64,000 nt of DNA from an uncultured Bacteroides sp. (GTDB lineage Bacteria > Bacteroidota > Bacteroidia > Bacteroidales > Bacteroidaceae): assembly GCA_900766195.1 (NCBI GenBank), contig CAAFUN010000147.1, positions 1 through 64,000 of the forward strand, given 5' to 3'. A program made the translations under genes and the position numbers. Under the pieces are notes generated by a model that was not told the DNA's origin, did no database searches, and saw only the letters and a list, made by a program, of their open reading frames with translations. Below are positions 1 through 10,295 of the stretch, one piece after another (position 1 is the first letter of the stretch; the number at the start of each line of letters is the position of its first letter).

Positions 1-102
1 CATTTCAAAACACCACTTAAACGACTATATTTCAATTATTTCAAAGAACTATTTACCCATTTTTACGGGACAGTAATGGGATTAACTATTAAAATTAGAG
101 AC

Positions 103-2589
103 ATGAAAAACAAGCACTACCTTCTTGTATTATTCTTAACTTGGTGTATTATTCAGCCGGCTCAATCCGTCGACCGGTTTATTACAGATGGTAACATAGG
201 TTTTTGCTGGATACAGAAGGGAAAAGCATATCCAATACTAGTGGATAGTAAGGATGATAAAGGAGTACTTCGAGCTGTATCAAATTTACAATCGGATGCC
301 TTTAAGGTAACAGGATGCCAACCGGAAATCAGTAATTCTACTCCCTCAGATAAAATGTTAATTATCGGTTCTATAGAACAGAGCCAATGGATAGAACAAT
401 TAGTAAAGAACGGCAAGCTAAATGCAAGTGAATTGCAGGGAAAGCGCGAGAAATATATTATTCGCACAGTGAAACATCCACTTGATGGAGTAGAAGAAGC
501 TGTTGTCATAGCAGGAAGTGACAAGCGCGGAACCATTTATGGCATTTATGAACTTTCCTTGCAAATGGGAGTATCACCCTGGTATTATTGGGCTGATGTT
601 CCGGTAGAGAAACATGAAACCATTACCATAAAAGAAGGTAACTACTCTGACGGAGAACCCGCAGTAAGATTTAGAGGTATTTTTCTCAACGATGAAGCTC
701 CTGCTTTAAGCGGATGGGCACATGATACCTTTGGCGGATTCAACAGTAAATTCTATGAAAAAGTCTTTGAACTCATCTTACGTCTGAAAGGAAACTTTGT
801 ATGGCCAGCCATGTGGGGAAATGCGTTTTATGATGATGATCCTCTAAATGGACCCTTGGCAAATGAGATGGGAGTGGTTATGGGAACTTCGCACCACGAA
901 CCGATGGGACTGGCGCAACAAGACTGGAAACGTCGGGGAACAGGGGCGTGGAATTATAGCACCAACGGCACTGTACTCCGTGATTTCTGGACCAAAGGGG
1001 TAGAACGGTGCAAAGATTGGGAATCGGTTCTTACCGTAGGCATGCGTGGTGATGGTGACGAACCAATGAGTGAAGACGCAAACATCTCACTATTACAGAA
1101 TATCGTAAAAGACCAACGCAAAATAATAGAAAAAGTAACAGGCAAAAAGGCTTCAGAGACTCCACAGGTATGGGCATTGTATAAAGAAGTGCAAGATTAT
1201 TACGATAAAGGTATGCGTGTGCCCGATGATGTCACTCTATTGCTCTGTGATGATAATTGGGGAAATGTGCGTAAGTTACCTGAGATGAAAGCGAAACCTC
1301 GCAAAGGAGGGTATGGCATGTATTACCACTTTGACTATGTAGGTGCTCCGCGAAGCTCAAAATGGCTTAACGTCACACAAATACAAAGGGTATGGGAGCA
1401 AATGAACCTCAGTTATGAGCATGGCGTCAGACAGCTATGGGTAGTCAATGTTGGGGATTTGAAACCAATGGAATATCCTATAACTTTCTTTCTTGACATG
1501 GCATGGAATCCTTCTCGCTTTAACGAAACGAATCTGTTTGATCATACTGTGAAATTCTGCACCCAACAGTTTGGAGAAAAATATGCAAAGGAAGCTGCTC
1601 GTCTTATTGATACTTACACCAAATATAACCGAAGAGTAACTCCGGAGTTGTTGAATGATAAGACTTACAGTCTGACAAACTACAATGAATGGCAACGCGT
1701 AAAAGATGATTATGCTTCACTTAGTCTGGATGCACTTAAACTCTATTACCTTTTACCTGAGAATTACCGTGATGCATTCGATCAATTGGTTCTATTCCCT
1801 ATTCAGGCCTGCGCTAATCTGTATGAAATGTATTACGCATTAGCGATGAACCGTTCATTGGCAGCAAAACAAGACCCCACAGCCAATTGCTGGGCAGAGA
1901 AAGTGAAAGATTGCTTTGAGCGCGATTCTGTCTTGACACATCATTATAATAAAGTGATGAGCAACGGAAAATGGAATCATATCATGGATCAAACCCACAT
2001 TGGTTATCGCTCGTGGAATGATCCACGGTATAACATTATGCCTGCTGTATCAACTATGCCTCAACCGGAATCAAAGCCTTATGTTTTTACAGAAAAAGAA
2101 GGTTATGTCTCAATGGAAGCTCAACATTATACAAGTGCCGACAATGGTCAGTCAGCAAAATGGATCGTCATTCCCAACTTGGGACGAACATTGTCTGCCG
2201 TAACAACGTCGCCGTGCACCGCTACTCCGGACGAAAGTATGTTTTTGGAATATGATTTTGATACCGCATATAAGGGTGAAGCCAAAGTATATGTACGCTT
2301 CTCTCCTACGCTCAATTTTAATGATAATAAAGGCCTGCGCTATGCCATCAGCATAGACGGAAAACCGGAACAAATAGTAAACATCAACGGACATTATCAA
2401 GGCGAACTTGGAAAATGGCAAGCCGAGCAAATCATTACATCAGAAACGAAACATGACATCTCCGGACAAAACAGACATACGTTGAAGATTCGTCCGCTCG
2501 ACCCGGCACTTGTCATTCAAAAGATTATGATTGATTTTGGAGGTATGAAACCTTCTTTCCTCGGGCCTCCTGAAAGTCCTTTGAAATAA
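103..2589 (+). CDS. GH115 alpha-glucuronidase, secreted
   Basis: Glycoside hydrolase of family GH115, which removes (4-O-methyl-)glucuronic acid from glucuronoxylan or related glycans. The protein reads as GH115 along its whole length: an N-terminal beta-rich domain, then a barrel with the family blocks RGIFLNDE (near residue 192), FVWPAMWG and TSHHEPMG (near 262), and a C-terminal beta-sandwich after about residue 650. I start it at the second ATG (103) because MKNKHYLLVLFLTWCI is a clean signal peptide; the ATG at 76 would bury it behind nine extra residues. The 828-aa length is normal for the family. It lies upstream of a SusC/SusD pair on the same strand, so it is probably part of that PUL. 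Family assignment is firm; the natural substrate is inferred. Confidence 0.9.
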   Translation: MKNKHYLLVLFLTWCIIQPAQSVDRFITDGNIGFCWIQKGKAYPILVDSKDDKGVLRAVSNLQSDAFKVTGCQPEISNSTPSDKMLIIGSIEQSQWIEQLVKNGKLNASELQGKREKYIIRTVKHPLDGVEEAVVIAGSDKRGTIYGIYELSLQMGVSPWYYWADVPVEKHETITIKEGNYSDGEPAVRFRGIFLNDEAPALSGWAHDTFGGFNSKFYEKVFELILRLKGNFVWPAMWGNAFYDDDPLNGPLANEMGVVMGTSHHEPMGLAQQDWKRRGTGAWNYSTNGTVLRDFWTKGVERCKDWESVLTVGMRGDGDEPMSEDANISLLQNIVKDQRKIIEKVTGKKASETPQVWALYKEVQDYYDKGMRVPDDVTLLLCDDNWGNVRKLPEMKAKPRKGGYGMYYHFDYVGAPRSSKWLNVTQIQRVWEQMNLSYEHGVRQLWVVNVGDLKPMEYPITFFLDMAWNPSRFNETNLFDHTVKFCTQQFGEKYAKEAARLIDTYTKYNRRVTPELLNDKTYSLTNYNEWQRVKDDYASLSLDALKLYYLLPENYRDAFDQLVLFPIQACANLYEMYYALAMNRSLAAKQDPTANCWAEKVKDCFERDSVLTHHYNKVMSNGKWNHIMDQTHIGYRSWNDPRYNIMPAVSTMPQPESKPYVFTEKEGYVSMEAQHYTSADNGQSAKWIVIPNLGRTLSAVTTSPCTATPDESMFLEYDFDTAYKGEAKVYVRFSPTLNFNDNKGLRYAISIDGKPEQIVNINGHYQGELGKWQAEQIITSETKHDISGQNRHTLKIRPLDPALVIQKIMIDFGGMKPSFLGPPESPLK

Positions 2590-2641
2590 TTTGCGCCTTT
2601 TATAGAAGCTCAATAAGAAGCGTAAAGCAAACCTATTCATA

Positions 2642-2678
2642 TGCCCAGGGATAAGCAATAGTTAACCCTGGGCATTTT
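2642..2678 (+). terminator. Probable terminator after the GH115 gene
   Basis: A 9-bp perfect inverted repeat (TGCCCAGGG at 2642-2650, CCCTGGGCA at 2666-2674) with a 15-nt loop, followed by TTTT. It sits 53 bp after the GH115 stop. Confidence 0.55.
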
Positions 2679-2709
2679 ACTTCTTTACCTGGGGTAAACT
2701 GTTACTCAT

Positions 2710-2738
2710 CCTAGGGCATCGGGGAAAGATGCCCTAGG
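2710..2738. repeat. 11-bp perfect inverted repeat
   Basis: CCTAGGGCATC (2710-2720) and GATGCCCTAGG (2728-2738) around a 7-nt loop. No T-run follows on either strand, so it is not a standard terminator. It lies 32 bp beyond the preceding hairpin. Confidence 0.6.
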
Positions 2739-3156
2739 CAATCAAATCTCTACCTCTCCCAAGGTAGCAATACTACCTCAGATTTATACCCAAGATCGTT
2801 CGTCGTTGTATATGAATGGAAACAATCTATTCTCCTACATTATAAAAGTTATCTTTTCTCGCACCTATAAAGTTTAAAGAAAAACAACGACTCTTTTTTA
2901 ACTTTATAAACATATATTTAAGTTACCATAAGCATCACATATAATGTACTTATACTCATCTATTTTCTACGCTATTCAGATAATCTTTCGTCAAATATAA
3001 GCTATTATAGTACAATTTTGGCATAGAAATGTAATATGTACGCTTCATTTTTGAAACATGTTTAATCCAAATTTGCGCAAAAATTCATTAAGGACTGCAA
3101 ACAATCCTATATTACTTATTCTATTTATTCACCGTCAGTCCTAGAAAGTTAGAAAT

Positions 3157-5133
3157 ATGAGAAATGTAACAAAACAGTTATTGTGGTTAGTGTTAACTGC
3201 TATTCTACCGTTAATTGCTTGTAGTAGTGAAAACAACGAAGATGTATCTACAGAAAATTTTAATGTACAGTTTGAAGTACCCAAAACGGTTGATGTAACC
3301 AAGGGTGGAGAGTGTATCTTTACAGTAAATAATGGAGGTTCCCCTCAAATGTCAGATTCATTTGTCTTGGAATCTGATCAAGGCATCTCCTATGTCTGTC
3401 CTTTCGTCACAGTATCCTCAAAAAGTTTCACGATACAGCTTTCAAACGAATGCAAAACCGGCTATTATAAAATCTATATTAAAAGAGATACACGAAAAAA
3501 ATCATTTGGTAGTATATATATCAATATTGTTGATAAACTAGCTTTCAAGCCAGACGAAGGCACTACTATCTATGGAGTTGTCTCTACCACAGAAGGTCCT
3601 GTAAAAGGCGTTGTAGTGTCGGATGGTGTAGAAGTAACCACTACAGACGAAAATGGCATTTATCAACTTAAGTCTGCAAAGAAGTGGAAATATGCTTTCA
3701 TATCCATTCCAAGCAGTTATGAAGTGCCTTCTTCAGGAGTACTTCCTATTTTCTATAAAACGTTGAAAGGCGATGCCAGCACACCAGAGCGTATAGATTT
3801 TACGCTGAACAAAGTCTCTGGACAAGATACATATAAAGTATTCATGCTTGGTGATATGCATCTTGCCAACCGGACAAACGACAGTGGACAGTTTTTAGAG
3901 TTTACATCCGACCTCAACAACTATCGTAATCTTCATCAAAATGAGAAGATGTATGCGATTGCTTTGGGGGACATGACTTGGGACTTATATTGGTACTCTA
4001 ATAACTATGCCATCCCAGAATACCTTAACACTATCAACAGTCAAGTAAAAGACTTACAGATATTCCATACCATCGGTAATCATGATAACGATTACAAAGC
4101 CACGTCTGATATCGATGCAGAGAGTAAGTTTATTACTTATATTGCCCCCACATATTATTCTTTTAATATAGGCAAAGTTCACTACGTCATTTTGGATGAT
4201 ATTGATTGCAGCAACTATGACGGAACAACCTCCCGCAATTATGAAAAGAGAATATCTGACGGACAGTTGAGCTGGCTATCCAAAGACCTCTCCTATATCA
4301 GTAAATCTACCCCGCTGGTTGTCGTGATGCATGCCCAAGTGTTCTATCCTTCCGAATCTTCGGATTTTAAAATAGATCATGACGCAACCAATACCGCTCA
4401 GCTATTCAATATACTGAATGGTTATCAGGTGCACTTTGTAACAGGGCACACTCATATGAACTTCAATGTAGTTCCCGAATCCTCCATTACAGATGGGCGG
4501 AATTTCTATGAGCATAATACGGGAGCTATCTGTGCCTCTTGGTGGTGGTCAGCTTACCTGACACCAGGTGTTCATATCAGCCTTGATGGTACCCCTGGTG
4601 GATATGGTATCTGGGATATTTCCGGAAAAGACATTAGCTATATATATAAGGCTACCGGACGATCGGAAGATTACCAATTCCGTAGTTACGATTTAAACAA
4701 GGTCAATTTCTCATTAGCTGATGTGCCGCAAATGCCCACTAGCATTTCCAGTTCCATTAAGAAAGAGTATACAAAATATGTCGATGCTTATCCGGCAAAT
4801 ACCAACAATGAAGTACTGATAAACATATGGAACTGGAATCCGCGCTGGACACTGACAGTGACTGATGAGGCAGGTAATAATCTGACTCCAACAAAAGTGT
4901 GGGCCTATGACCCATTGCATATTGCTGCCCTATCTGTGAAACGTTTCAATTCGACCAGTATTACATCGGTACCCAGTTTCATCACCGAGAAGTTCCCTCA
5001 TTTTTTCAAAGTACAAGCAGCAGACGCCAATACAGACTTGCAAATTACAGTCAAGGACGAATTTGGACACACTTGGACGGAAAATATGCAGCGTCCCAAA
5101 GAATTTTCTACGGATGCTTACAAACAGAAATGA
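3157..5133 (+). CDS. Calcineurin-like metallophosphoesterase lipoprotein
   Basis: Surface or periplasmic metal-dependent phosphoesterase. The signal peptide ends in a lipobox (LIAC, Cys22). All the metallophosphatase motifs are present in order: GDMH (232-235), GD (271), GNHD (307-310), MHAQ (391) and GHTH (430-433). Residues about 135-215 form a carboxypeptidase-regulatory-like beta domain before the catalytic core; a C-terminal beta domain follows the core, as in family members with extra N- and C-terminal metallophosphatase domains. It is 40 bp upstream of a susC-like gene and probably co-transcribed with it. Substrate is unknown: removal of a phosphate or phosphodiester from a decorated glycan would fit the setting, but nothing in the sequence proves it. 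Confidence 0.85.
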   Translation: MRNVTKQLLWLVLTAILPLIACSSENNEDVSTENFNVQFEVPKTVDVTKGGECIFTVNNGGSPQMSDSFVLESDQGISYVCPFVTVSSKSFTIQLSNECKTGYYKIYIKRDTRKKSFGSIYINIVDKLAFKPDEGTTIYGVVSTTEGPVKGVVVSDGVEVTTTDENGIYQLKSAKKWKYAFISIPSSYEVPSSGVLPIFYKTLKGDASTPERIDFTLNKVSGQDTYKVFMLGDMHLANRTNDSGQFLEFTSDLNNYRNLHQNEKMYAIALGDMTWDLYWYSNNYAIPEYLNTINSQVKDLQIFHTIGNHDNDYKATSDIDAESKFITYIAPTYYSFNIGKVHYVILDDIDCSNYDGTTSRNYEKRISDGQLSWLSKDLSYISKSTPLVVVMHAQVFYPSESSDFKIDHDATNTAQLFNILNGYQVHFVTGHTHMNFNVVPESSITDGRNFYEHNTGAICASWWWSAYLTPGVHISLDGTPGGYGIWDISGKDISYIYKATGRSEDYQFRSYDLNKVNFSLADVPQMPTSISSSIKKEYTKYVDAYPANTNNEVLINIWNWNPRWTLTVTDEAGNNLTPTKVWAYDPLHIAALSVKRFNSTSITSVPSFITEKFPHFFKVQAADANTDLQITVKDEFGHTWTENMQRPKEFSTDAYKQK

Positions 5134-5173
5134 AGCAAGCTTTTATTGAAATCAATTAATTCTTAAACAATTT

Positions 5174-8100
5174 ATGAAAGTATTCAAATCATTGGTTTTA
5201 TTACTACTGTTATTTGCTTTAGAAAGTAATTCAATCCTTTCAGCCCAAAACAGAGTGATATCAGGTAAAGTACTGGATGTTCAGCAGGAGCCTCTTGCCG
5301 GAGTCACAATCCAGGTCAATAATACCTCTAAAGGTAGTATCTCTGCAGCAGACGGTTCTTTCAATATTCAGATCCCGTCGGAAGCTGTTATCTTAAATTT
5401 CTCTTATGTGGGTTATCTGCCTCAGAAAGTTAAGGTTACTCCAAACCAAAAGAATATAACGGTTTACCTGCAAGAAGATGCCGTTTTATTGGACGAAGCA
5501 GTGGTTGTGGGTTACGGCACACAGAAAAGAGTAAACCTTACCGGAGCTGTTGCTACAGTTGAAAGCAAAGCGCTTGAGAACCGTGTATCCCACTCATTGA
5601 CCAACATGCTGCAAGGTTCTGTAGCGGGACTTAATATCACCACATCTTCCGGAGTACCGGGCAGTTCACCTTCTGTCAATGTGCGTGGAGTAACCTCAAT
5701 CAACGGTGCAGAACCTCTTGTTCTTATTGATGGAGCTGTCGGTGATCTGGACCGTATCAACCCGAATGATGTCGAATCCATTTCTGTCATTAAGGATGCC
5801 TCCGCCGCAGCTGTTTATGGTGCACGTGCAGCTTTTGGTGTTATACTTGTCACCACTAAATCAGGATCTCCTCAAGACGGCAAAGCAACAGTACGCTATA
5901 GTGGTCGTATAGGATGGGAAAGTCCTACAACTTCCACCAACTATGAAACGACCGGATATTGGTCTGTATATACCGTCAACAAATTTTGGAAAGCCGATTC
6001 AGGAACACAATATGTAAACTATACGGATCATGATATGCAACAGTTGCTGGCACGTGTGAACGATAAGACTGAAAATCCCGATCGCCCGTGGGTAGTGGAA
6101 GAAGAAAGAAACGGACGCAACCAGTGGGTTTACTATGGCAATTATGACTGGTGGCATATGCTCTTTAAAGATAATCACCCCACGCAACAGCACAACGTTT
6201 CCATAAGTGGTGGGACAAAAGACGTCAAATACCTTGTATCCGGTGCATATGATTATCAAAAAGGAATACTAAAGATGAATCCCGATATCTACCGAAAGTA
6301 CAATTTGCGTTCAAAAATAGATTTCCGGATAAACAAATGGACCACAATGTCCAACAACACCTCATTCTATGGTTCACAATATTCTTTTCAAGGAGATGGT
6401 GACGTTGAGAACACCCTTGCTTATAGTGCTAGGCATGCATTGGCTTGTTTTCCTATGCAGAACCCTGACGGATCATGGCTTTACAGTACTCCTTATTTAA
6501 ACTATAAAGTAGCAAATGGCCGTCACATTCTTCTTGGCGAAGGATCTCACCGCAATGTGGAACGGGCAAATGATTTCTCAAATACCACACGGCTTGTTAT
6601 TACTCCAATCAAATCGCTGAGTTTTACTGCAGATTTCACCTATCGCCTTTATCAGACACGAAACACCAACCGCACCAATAATATGTATTACAGAGACTAT
6701 CCTGGTGCTGCGCTCGGCGTTTATGCCACCGGTGCAGGTGCCAACCGTTTGGATGAATCGGTAAAAACAAGCAACTACTATTCTGTTAATGCATATGCCA
6801 ACTATGACGAAACATTTAAAGGTGTGCATCATTTCTCAGGTGTAGTCGGATTTAACTATGAGACACTGAAAAGGAAAAATGTTTCAGCTTATGGTGAGTA
6901 CCTCTCTTCTACAACGCTGGATGACCTTGATCTTGTTGGTCAAAATTCGGTAGGTGAAACAATCACCGGCGTAGGTGGTGGGCAAAATGCATACGCTCTG
7001 GAAGGTATTTTTGGCCGTCTTAATTACGATTACAAAGGACGTTACCTCTTTGAAGCCAGTGCACGTTATGACGGAACTTCACGTTTCTCCAAAGGTAGTC
7101 GATGGGGATGGTTTCCTTCCGCATCAGCAGGTTGGCGCATTTCAGAAGAACCTTTCTTCAAACCGGCGCGCAATGTTATAGACAACTTAAAGCTGAGAGC
7201 CTCGTATGGTAGTTTGGGTAACCAAAATGTTTCGTCTTACTATACTTCCATGCGACTGGTTTCTATTAATGACTTCTCCGCTTATTCATTCGGCGAAGGT
7301 AGTGCCATGGCCAAATATTCAACCTTGAGTTCTCCGGTGGCATCCAATTTAACTTGGGAAAAGGCCCAACAATGGGATTTAGGTTTTGATCTCTCAATGC
7401 TAAATAACCGATTGAGTTTTACAGCAGATGGATACGTTCGCAACACAAAAGACATGTTGACCGACGGTATCGAACTACCTGCAGTATACGGAGCCAGTGT
7501 CCCACAAATGAATACAGCTGACTTGCGTACGAAAGGTTATGAATTGTCCGTTATGTGGAGGGATTATGTTTCTTTAGGACACCAAAAGCTGGAGTATAGC
7601 ATAGGTTTAAATGTCAGCGACTATAGAAGCTATATTACTAAATATGACAATAGTGATAAGACTTTTGCCAAATCTTATTATAAAGGCATGCGTTTGGGAG
7701 AAATTTGGGGATTCGTCACCGACGGATTGTACCAAAGTACTGAAGAAGCACAAGCTTATGCCAAAGAAGTGGATTTAAGCTATATCAACAAGCGCATTAC
7801 GGGTGGATGGCAAGCAGGTGATTTAAAGTTTGTCGATCTTGATGGTGATAAAAAATTGGGAATTGGCAGCAACACTGTCGACAATCCAGGCGACCGTAAA
7901 ATTTTGGGTAATTCACTCCCGAGCTTCTCTTATGGCATAAACGCAAGCATTCGCTGTGCCGGTTTCGATACATCCGTCTTTTTCCAAGGTACCGGCAATC
8001 ATTATTGGTATCCTTCCGGACAGGCCATGCAATTTTGGGGACCCTATTCATACCCCTACCTGACCTATCTACAGAAAGATTTCCTCAAAGATGTATGGGC

Positions 8101-8440
8101 AGAAGATAACCGTGATGCATACTTCACACGCCCTATGGCCTACTCCTCCACTTCCGGTCCGTTAAGCAAAGTCAACGACCGTTACCTTCAGAATATACGT
8201 TACCTACGCTTCAAAAACCTAACCGTAGGATATACCATTCCATCCAATTTGACTAAAAAAGCAGGTATTGACATGGTACGTTTCTACTTTTCGGGTGAAA
8301 ACCTATGCTACTGGTCACCTATTAAGAAGCATTCCAAATACATTGACCCGGAAGCAGCTATAAACAGAAGCGATGCTTACAACAATGCATACTATCCTTG
8401 GCAAAAGACCTTTATGTTCGGTATAGATATTACATTTTAA
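5174..8440 (+). CDS. SusC-like TonB-dependent outer-membrane transporter
   Basis: Outer-membrane beta-barrel that imports oligosaccharides together with its SusD partner, powered by TonB. A signal peptide is followed by a carboxypeptidase-like regulatory domain (about 27-100, with FSYVGY), the DEAVVVGYG segment (107-115) typical of Bacteroidetes SusC proteins, a plug domain with VRGVTSINGAEPLVLIDG, and a long barrel ending in an aromatic residue (DITF). The 1088-aa length is typical. It precedes the susD-like gene by 21 bp. The cargo is not readable from sequence; the neighbouring GH115 suggests a glucuronic-acid-bearing glycan. Confidence 0.95.
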   Translation: MKVFKSLVLLLLLFALESNSILSAQNRVISGKVLDVQQEPLAGVTIQVNNTSKGSISAADGSFNIQIPSEAVILNFSYVGYLPQKVKVTPNQKNITVYLQEDAVLLDEAVVVGYGTQKRVNLTGAVATVESKALENRVSHSLTNMLQGSVAGLNITTSSGVPGSSPSVNVRGVTSINGAEPLVLIDGAVGDLDRINPNDVESISVIKDASAAAVYGARAAFGVILVTTKSGSPQDGKATVRYSGRIGWESPTTSTNYETTGYWSVYTVNKFWKADSGTQYVNYTDHDMQQLLARVNDKTENPDRPWVVEEERNGRNQWVYYGNYDWWHMLFKDNHPTQQHNVSISGGTKDVKYLVSGAYDYQKGILKMNPDIYRKYNLRSKIDFRINKWTTMSNNTSFYGSQYSFQGDGDVENTLAYSARHALACFPMQNPDGSWLYSTPYLNYKVANGRHILLGEGSHRNVERANDFSNTTRLVITPIKSLSFTADFTYRLYQTRNTNRTNNMYYRDYPGAALGVYATGAGANRLDESVKTSNYYSVNAYANYDETFKGVHHFSGVVGFNYETLKRKNVSAYGEYLSSTTLDDLDLVGQNSVGETITGVGGGQNAYALEGIFGRLNYDYKGRYLFEASARYDGTSRFSKGSRWGWFPSASAGWRISEEPFFKPARNVIDNLKLRASYGSLGNQNVSSYYTSMRLVSINDFSAYSFGEGSAMAKYSTLSSPVASNLTWEKAQQWDLGFDLSMLNNRLSFTADGYVRNTKDMLTDGIELPAVYGASVPQMNTADLRTKGYELSVMWRDYVSLGHQKLEYSIGLNVSDYRSYITKYDNSDKTFAKSYYKGMRLGEIWGFVTDGLYQSTEEAQAYAKEVDLSYINKRITGGWQAGDLKFVDLDGDKKLGIGSNTVDNPGDRKILGNSLPSFSYGINASIRCAGFDTSVFFQGTGNHYWYPSGQAMQFWGPYSYPYLTYLQKDFLKDVWAEDNRDAYFTRPMAYSSTSGPLSKVNDRYLQNIRYLRFKNLTVGYTIPSNLTKKAGIDMVRFYFSGENLCYWSPIKKHSKYIDPEAAINRSDAYNNAYYPWQKTFMFGIDITF

Positions 8441-8461
8441 TCTCATAAAGTTATAATTATA

Positions 8462-10264
8462 ATGAAACGATTTATTACAGCTGCAATAATATTGCTCATA
8501 GGGCTCACAGCTTGCGACGATCTACTCGACTTGCATCCTTTAAGCCAAATCTCGCAAACTGATTATTTTAAGACTGAAACGGATCTCCAACTTTTCAGTA
8601 ACTCTTTCTACAATAACTTGCTCAACAAATCTCCTTACGATGAGCAAAGCGATATCTATATCCAACAGAACCTTTCGGACGAAATGCTGGGAGGCACAAA
8701 ACGAACTGTACCTGCTTCGGGTGGAGGATGGTCGTGGGGCGACTTGCGCAAGATGAATACATTATTGGCTTATGCCAACCAATGTGAGGATAAGAATGCC
8801 GTCGTCAAATATACGGCACTGACTCGCTTCTTCCGCGCATTCTTCTATTTCGAGAAAGTCAAACGTTTCGGTGATGTGCCATGGTATGATGCAGAACTCG
8901 GTTCTTCAGATCAGGCTCTCTACAAAGCACGCGACTCACGTGAGGTCATAATGACTCACATGATTGAAGACATTGACTATGCCATAGCCAATCTACCGGA
9001 TAAAAAGCAAGAAACGAGTAGTCCCTATCGCGTCAACAAATGGGCAGCTATGGCATTGAAAGCTCAATTCTGCCTCTACGAAGGTACTTTTCGTAAATAT
9101 CACGGACTCAATCTTGACGGGCATGCTTATACATACTATCTCGAGCAGTCGGCCGCAGCAGCACAAGAGCTGATGAAGACCGGCCCGTACAAATTGTATA
9201 GCACCGGGAATCCGGGAAAAGATTATCTCACCCTCTTTGCTGAAGAAAATGCCAATCCTGATGAGTATATCTTTGCTATTAAATTCGACTATGGGCTCAA
9301 CATCTATCATAATGCCACTGCCCATACATTAGTACCGACACAAGGTCGCCCCGGATTCACCCGTAAGATGGTGAATACCTATCTTAAAAAAGATGGTACG
9401 GCATTTACCAATGAAACAGGCTGGCAGGAAATGTCCTTTATCGACGAAGTAAAGAATCGTGATCCCCGTCTGGCTCAAAGTATCCGTACTCCGGGCTATA
9501 CACGCATCGGACAAACAAAAGTGCTTGCTCCCGATCTTTCTATCAGTGTTACCGGTTATCAGCCGATTAAGTTTGTTCAGGATCCTACAGCTTCAGGTGG
9601 AAATGTTGATCGTAATGACCGGTCCACATGCGATCTTCCGGTTTATCGTTATGCAGAAGTATTGCTGAATTATGCCGAAGCCAAAGCAGAATTGGGAACC
9701 TTGACACAGGATGATCTTGATAACTCCATTAATCTGATTCGCAGACGGGTAGGAATGCCTGATCTCAACATGAGTAGCGCCAATGCTAACCCTGACAGGT
9801 ATCTTTCTTCCGATGACACTGGTTACTCAAATGTTACAGGTACAAACAAAGGTGTCATCCTGGAAATCCGTCGCGAACGGACCATTGAACTGATGCAGGA
9901 AGGTTTTCGTTTTGATGACTTGGTACGTTGGAAAGCAGGTCATTGCATTGACCAGTCCATTTATGGCATGTATTTCCCTGGTCCCGGAGAGTACGATCTT
10001 ACAGGTGACGGAGTAGCAGACGTAATACTTTATGCTTCCGGAACCTCCAAGCCATCAGCCGCATCAGGAACGCAAGTATACAAAATCGGTGAAGAAATCA
10101 TTCTTTCCGAGGGCAACAAAGGCTATGTTTCTTATCATAAAAATATTGAAAGAACTCCTTTCTCTGAACAGCGTGATTATCTCTATCCGATTCCAAGTGA
10201 TGAACGCTCTCTTAATAAGAACCTCACTCAGAATCCGGGTTGGAATGACGGACTTGACTTTTAA
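8462..10264 (+). CDS. SusD/RagB-like nutrient-binding lipoprotein
   Basis: Surface lipoprotein that caps the SusC channel and binds glycan. The N-terminus MKRFITAAIILLIGLTACDD carries a lipobox (LTAC). The family pattern is visible: DLLDLHPLSQIS after the lipid cysteine, an alpha-helical TPR-like core (LRKMNTLLAYANQCEDK, RFFRAFFYFEKVKRFGDVPW), and the C-terminal signature YAEVLLNYAEAKAELG followed by RRERTIELMQEGFRFDDLVRW and a final LNPGW-like end. At 600 aa it is of normal length. It forms an operon with the SusC-like gene upstream and the lipoprotein 31 bp downstream. Confidence 0.95.
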   Translation: MKRFITAAIILLIGLTACDDLLDLHPLSQISQTDYFKTETDLQLFSNSFYNNLLNKSPYDEQSDIYIQQNLSDEMLGGTKRTVPASGGGWSWGDLRKMNTLLAYANQCEDKNAVVKYTALTRFFRAFFYFEKVKRFGDVPWYDAELGSSDQALYKARDSREVIMTHMIEDIDYAIANLPDKKQETSSPYRVNKWAAMALKAQFCLYEGTFRKYHGLNLDGHAYTYYLEQSAAAAQELMKTGPYKLYSTGNPGKDYLTLFAEENANPDEYIFAIKFDYGLNIYHNATAHTLVPTQGRPGFTRKMVNTYLKKDGTAFTNETGWQEMSFIDEVKNRDPRLAQSIRTPGYTRIGQTKVLAPDLSISVTGYQPIKFVQDPTASGGNVDRNDRSTCDLPVYRYAEVLLNYAEAKAELGTLTQDDLDNSINLIRRRVGMPDLNMSSANANPDRYLSSDDTGYSNVTGTNKGVILEIRRERTIELMQEGFRFDDLVRWKAGHCIDQSIYGMYFPGPGEYDLTGDGVADVILYASGTSKPSAASGTQVYKIGEEIILSEGNKGYVSYHKNIERTPFSEQRDYLYPIPSDERSLNKNLTQNPGWNDGLDF

Positions 10265-10295
10265 TAAAAATGGAATATGATATAAAACTCTCAAT

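Larger units (their letters stand above)
2590..3156. other. 567-bp intergenic region with two hairpins
   Basis: Besides the two hairpins near 2.65-2.74 kb this AT-rich stretch holds no credible gene. I found no exact TAnnTTTG promoter box ahead of the phosphoesterase gene; the closest is CATTTTTG at 3046-3053. Just before that gene, AGGACTG (3091-3097) and CAGTCCT (3136-3142) could pair in the mRNA leader. Confidence 0.5.
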